Positions 58,995-64,000 of a DNA stretch of 64,000 bases are shown here, one piece after another. The translations under genes were made by a program, and so were the position numbers. The stretch's first letter is position 1; each line of letters begins with the position of its first letter. The DNA is from Liquidambar formosana (Eukaryota > Streptophyta > Magnoliopsida > Saxifragales > Altingiaceae), in assembly GCA_039720395.1 (NCBI GenBank), contig CM077833.1, positions 21,463,771 through 21,527,770 of the forward strand, in the 5' to 3' direction. The notes beneath the pieces are model-generated. The model ran no database searches and was not told the origin of the DNA. It worked only from the letters and a program-made list of their open reading frames with translations.

Positions 58995-61156
58995 GGTATT
59001 ATATGTGTGGAAGGCTATTTAGTTTAGAAAGAATATAGTACTCCTAGCTAAATCCAACTCAACTCTTGTTGGATAATTTTTACTTCGTTGAGTAATTTTC
59101 GATATTTCCCTTCCTTGCAAAATCTACATGTGGCTTGACATTAATAGCACTAATTTTATAAACCGCCTTTTTAATTGTCTTTCACGTGTATATGGATATA
59201 TGTATATTTCTTTTGATATCCAGTGCACGTATTGCAACTTGCACTCCAAAACTCTTGCATCAATTCGTATTTTGCAAAATCAGCCATCAAATTAAATTTG
59301 AAAAGCTGTAGTTATCAACATATTAAGAAACTTAAAAAATATGTCATCTGGATCATGACATAAATTTGTAATTTTGGAAAAGATGCAAATGATCATCTAC
59401 ATATTTGAAATTAAATTGGGCACACTTAACAATATTAGAAATTAAAATTCTATACTAGCTAATATGGGAATTTAGATCATCTTTTTTAACTGGGAGGTAA
59501 TGTTTTATCCAGTGCCCAAAAGGCCAAAACATAGCATCACTCATTAGGAGAAAAAGTGAGGCTTGGGGGCCACCTCCCCAGACAAGCCTATACTCCCTCC
59601 GCCCATGCCTTCTCTCCCTCTATATATATATATATATACACACACTAAATGGGTGAGATGGAGAGGTGGAAAGTCACACCCACATATCGGAATAATCGAA
59701 TAAAGATGATGAAATAGAACAGAAACAACGCACTCCTGGAGCTTAGATCCATGCCTTTAGTTGTTAGTTGTCCAATCCTATTTTTACACTTGTGACAATG
59801 TCGCCCTTATACAATGCGAATTGTTAAGAAAAAATGTCAATTTTATGTTCAAATTCACTTACCTAATTGATATAACAATTGTCAATTGACATGTCAACTC
59901 ATTATGGAAAAATATATTTTTAATGAAATTTTTAGATGGTTGATCAAACTACCACATCAGTTAATTACTTAGGTAAACGAATTGGGATTTTTTTTTTTTT
60001 TTTTTTTTTTGAAATATAAGCAATTGGGTTATGTAACACATTACTCTCTCTTTTGTTTTTTTTCCTAACACACGTATATAACAAACAAACGCAATGAGAA
60101 AGCCTACATATGACATGATCTAAAATAGATCCAGAAGCCCATAAAATGAAGACCGAAAGGGTTGAAGAACCCATAAAATAAATCCATACTCAATCTTCAA
60201 AACAATCTAAACATTTTTCTTTTTTTTTTTTAAATTTTTTATTTGAATCCCAAAAAAGGATCTAACCCTTAAAAAAAGGGGTGAAATCTTATTCACTCTT
60301 AAAACCAGCCTAGATTAACTGATATGTGGATACCATTCCCCTTTCGTTAAGCCGGCAAAGAAGAAAAAAATGATGGAATTGCAACAACCCCAAAAGTCTA
60401 TATCGCAAAGTCTAACAAAGACTCTCTCCCCAGTCAACCATGGCTCATTGTAACGCCTAACAGCTGCCTACTTCACCATCACCACCATCCACCATCCACC
60501 ATTATTTGTCCTGTCCTTTCCTCTCGCAGTCCATGAATAATTGTAGCGAAAATAAATATTTTTTAAAGAACGTTGTTGTTTATTGGCCTCATTCCATCTC
60601 TGTAGATGCATACGAAAATTATCTTGACACACTATTTGAAGTATCGCCTTCCAACTATAATAATAATAATATCAGATACTCGACTTCCAGGGAATGAGCA
60701 TTTTTCCCATTTGAAATTGTGTCTCTGTATCATCTTCTCTGTTAGCTTAATTTCCTGATCATTTTACCCTTTCGTTGTCTATTTCAATGCGGCCTTATAT
60801 ACTGTATTGCATTTGGAATTTGGATGACTTGAAAGTTGTTAGCCTAATATCAAATAATGTCAACAAGACCATAGAGAGTCCTGTTTTTATATGCATCAAA
60901 TATCTAATAAGTGACTCTCAGAGAAGCCTGTGTTTCAGGGGGTGTCAAAGCCAAACCGGGGAAATTCACCATGGCACATTATGTACAGAATGAAAACTTT
61001 TTTATTCTCAAGTGCTTGAAAAATTCTAATGGTAAGTGTTTTATTTGCTTTGCATCACTTTCTTTGGCATTGATCACTTTTATTTTTCCAAAGCTTGATT
61101 AACGATCAATTGATACTATTTTGGAATAGGTATGGGTGATATTTCATCTATTCAAT
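58995..61156. other. Intergenic
   Basis: No gene I can support. The first 170 bp resemble the RLK1 3' flank (AATCTACATGTGG). Short TA runs near 59622 and poly-T at 59990-60010. Short frames at 60500-61100 have no family resemblance or splice context. Confidence 0.5.
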
Positions 61157-61549
61157 TAGGGATGGCAATTTGTGCCCAAACACGCCCAAGTTAAATGGGT
61201 GTGCACGAATAATTTTATTAATTGGGTTGTAAATGGTTACCCAAAAGGAACCCAATTAATAGTTGGGTCTAATCAGGTTTACATAAAAGTTGTGGGGTGT
61301 GGAGTGAGTTCTCCTAATAATGTGAAACAGTGGAAGAAGATCAATAGACCGCGGGAGTGACTGGGGGAGTAAGGGATCATAAAGTCAGCAACGCCTCTCC
61401 GGGTTGGGTTCGGTCTCAACTTGCAATAAATGGGTGAGTTTGAGTTCTACTTAAATGGGTTCTTCACATAAATGGGCAGGGTTGGGTTTGGGTGACATTT
61501 TGACTCAACCCATTTAAACCCGCCCAAACCCACCCAATTGCCAGGTCTA
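61157..61549. mobile_element. hAT MITE, 393 bp
   Basis: Termini TAGGGATGGCAATTTGTGCC and CCCAATTGCCAGGTCTA. Perfect 8-bp duplication TATTCAAT (61149-61156, 61550-61557). Subterminal CCCAA/TTGGG words in both arms. Same terminus type as 21843-23136. Confidence 0.9.
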
Positions 61550-61557
61550 TATTCAAT

Positions 61558-61960
61558 AAGTTCTGTAATGAGCAATAACACTCTGGTCTTTGAGTGGAGA
61601 GAAGAACCCATGATTAGCACTCTAAAAATTTCATCAGTCCTTCAACTTCTTTATTTATAACTTTCTCCACTCCATTCACACAAGAGGGCCACTTTTTAAT
61701 AAAACGAGACCAAATCTAAACCAGAACACGTTTGGCTTAATGTAATATACTAGGATTATCTTTATCCCCCATTAATTGTTTATTAAGAGGTGGAAAAAGG
61801 AACTCAAATTGGGGGATGTAATTGTTTCAAGCACTTTGGACTTCACATGACAGTGCGTGACACACATCAATCACATCGCAAAGGTCGGAATGTCACAACT
61901 TTGATCAGCATTTCGATCTCTATCTAACGAGTAATTCTTTGGTACCCACAAAGATTTTAG
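61558..61960. other. Intergenic
   Basis: No gene or element recognised. Confidence 0.4.
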
Positions 61961-61964
61961 GGTA

Positions 61965-62130
61965 CCATACCATTTACCATTTGAAGTGGCTCACTTATCA
62001 TTTAAAATGGTCCACAATGACCCACTTACCATTTGAAGTGACCCACTTACTATTTGAAATGACTCACTTACCATTAAATGGTCCACTTACTATTTGAAGT
62101 GATTTATTTACCATTTAAAGTGACTTATTT
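61965..62130 (+). repeat. Minisatellite, unit about 21-24 bp
   Basis: About seven units of (T/A)CCATTTGAAGTGACCCACTTA with substitutions and short gaps. Confidence 0.88.
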
Positions 62131-62224
62131 CTCTTGTTTTCTGTTAGGGAAATACTCAATGTCCCGAAAGATATGATGACTCATGCATTAATAAAGTCAA
62201 ATTTTTTAGGTTAACTAATATTAT

Positions 62225-64000
62225 TCTTTATTTTGTGGATGCGTGGATGGATGAGTGGGTGCCTGGCACATTGTCAATAATGATGTCACTGTTGCAGTCA
62301 GCTCTTTTTTTCATCACAACAAGCTTTTGGGTGAAGTTAATGCCACTATTATTGCTCTCATTCCCAAAGTTCAAAACCCTTCTTCCATGGGAGACTTCAG
62401 ACCCATTTCCTGCTGCAACACAGTCTATAAGTGCATTTCGAAGATTATTGCTAACAGATTGAAACCATGTATCCCTGACTTCATTATGCCTAACCAGTCT
62501 ACTTTTATTCAAGCAAGGAAAATTTCTAATAACATTTTGCTTGCCCAAGAAATTCTGGGGAATTGTCACAGATATGGTGGTACCCCCAGATGTGCCATCA
62601 AAGTTGATCTTATGAAGGCTTATGATTCAGTTAGTTGGGAATTTATCATCGATGTTCTTGATGCTCTCAATACTCCTCCTCATCTTGTCAACTAGGTCAA
62701 AACTTGCATGTGTACTCCCAAATTCTCTATAGCCATTAATGGGGGTTTAGAAGGTTATTTTCATTGCAATAGAGGGCTGCGTCAAGGAGACCCTTTATCT
62801 CCTTATTTATTTGTTATTGCTATGGATGTTTTCTCCAGAATTATAGCTAAGTATTCTGAGCATTCTACCTTCAAGTTTCACTCCAGATGTGACAAAGTAA
62901 AATTATCCCATTTATGCTTCGCTGATGACCTGCTCTTCTTTTGCCGTGATGACTCTGATTCTGTTTACGCTATCAAGCAGGCTCTCATTGAATTTGGATC
63001 TCTCTCTAGGGCTTAAAGCAAACCTGAACAAGAGTACAATCCTTTTTGCTGGAGTTTGTCCTGACATTAGAAGTAGTATTTTAAATTGCTTGGGGTTTTC
63101 GGAAGGTACTCTTCCAGTCAGATATTTGGGAGTTCCTCTTATCTCTAAGAAACTTTCCCATACTAACTGCCTCCCATTGGTTGAGTGCATCACTAAAAGA
63201 ATTCAATCTTGGAGCTGCAAGCATCTTTCTTATGCAGGTAGAATTCAACTTTTGCACTCTGTCCTTTATAGTATACAAGCCTATTGGAGTAATGTGTTTA
63301 TTTTCCCTAAGAAAATATACAAATCCATTGAGCAACTGTTTCGAAAGTTTCTTTGGTCTAGCAATGAGTTGAAAGCTACTGGCGCCAAAGTTAGTTGGTC
63401 CAAGCTTTGTGCTCCCAAGTCAGAAGGAGGACTTGGATTCAAAGGACTTCAAGATTGGAATGTGGCTGCTTCTCTTAAGCATATATGGGAGCTTTTCACC
63501 AACTCTGGTTCTTTGTGGGTTGCTTGGATCAAGGCTTTTGTGTTAAGAGGAAACTAGTTTTTGGGAAGTCAATACCCCAGCTGTTTGCTCTTGGACTTGG
63601 AGAAAATTGCTCAAACTTCGTAATATTGCTAGGCCTCTTATTGAGCATCATATTGGAGATGGCAATTGTGTTTTCTTATGGCATGATTCATAGCACCCTC
63701 TTGGGCCCCTTGTGCTTAGATTTGGCAAGTGTATCATGTCTGATGCTGCTTTACCTTCCCAATCAAAAGTTAGCGCTATTATTGATCACCATGATTGGGT
63801 GTGGCCAGGTACTATTACTGCTGAGCTTCTTGAGCTGCAACGCTCCACTCCTTTCAATCTTAGACCAATCCCTTCTAGAAATGATGCTATTGTTTGGTCC
63901 CCCTCCCCTTTCGGTTGCTTTAGCACTGTCTCTGCTTGGAATTCCATTAAACTGAGATCCCCAGAAGTTAATTGGTTTAAAATCATCTAGTTTCCCAAAG
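62225..64000 (+). mobile_element. 5'-truncated LINE, reverse transcriptase to window end
   Basis: Starts within ORF2. Two or more frames carry ATIIALIPKVQNP, FRPISCCNTVYK, KVDLMKAYDSVSWEF, GLRQGDPLSPYLF and LCFADDLLFF (catalytic FADD intact). Then follow LNKSTILFAG and PVRYLGVPLISKKL, and zinc-binding region sequence at the right edge. A TAG at 62693 and a frameshift near 63010 inactivate it. Endonuclease and ORF1 are absent on the left; the 3' end lies outside the window. Confidence 0.9.

Noticed and set aside
60506..61102. Three short plus-strand frames
   Set aside because: No recognisable domain, no splice context and no paralogue in the other spacers.

Overview
The window is nuclear DNA from a flowering plant. 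The evidence is an AT-rich background, GT-AG introns, plant-type receptor kinases with 24-residue leucine-rich repeats, plant L1-type LINEs with RNase H, and many plant transposon remnants. A woody rosid is my guess from overall resemblance; the sequence alone does not prove it.

The backbone is a tandem cluster of MIK2-like (LRR subfamily XII) receptor-like kinase genes, all on the + strand. RLK1 (8384-11956) is complete, with 28 LRRs. RLK2 (28552-31708) is a pseudogene with many lesions. RLK3 (44131-47341, 23 LRRs) is intact except for a frameshift in its signal peptide. RLK4 (55709-58994) is complete, with 23 LRRs and a C-terminal stop-loss extension. A truncated promoter plus gene start lies at 4700-5060. 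Decayed second-exon relics lie near 13.9, 23.7 and 34.6 kb. All copies share one short phase-1 intron that splits the Glu codon of the kinase APE motif. Four copies keep exactly 38 nt between TATAAATA and the ATG.

The spacers are duplicated as well. About 11.96-20.9 kb matches 31.7-36.6 kb, and part of 47.3-49.4 kb matches both. These spacers carry pieces of an unidentified minus-strand gene. About fourteen copies of a roughly 100-bp repeat, called R here, lie upstream of the receptor genes, and several are followed by a sequence that looks like the kinase gene start.

Transposons fill the rest. Precise ends and target-site duplications (TSDs) were readable for these: a 1.6-kb Pack-MULE-like element holding the 3' end of a class III peroxidase (15307-16932) nested in a Ty3/gypsy-type LTR; a 1.5-kb MULE (51525-53050) and a small relative (49532-49864); three hAT elements (21843-23136, 25758-26383, 61157-61549); a solo LTR (50418-51040); two SINEs; and several MITEs. 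Three MITE insertions in the RLK1 promoter can be dated against an empty paralogous promoter at 3.7-4.96 kb. A degenerate full-length-type LINE occupies 36778-42250 (- strand). A 5'-truncated LINE runs off the right edge from about 62225 (+ strand).

The picture is an immune or peptide-receptor gene cluster undergoing birth-and-death evolution by unequal exchange, with transposons inserting into spacers and promoters. I saw no rRNA, canonical tRNA or CRISPR array.
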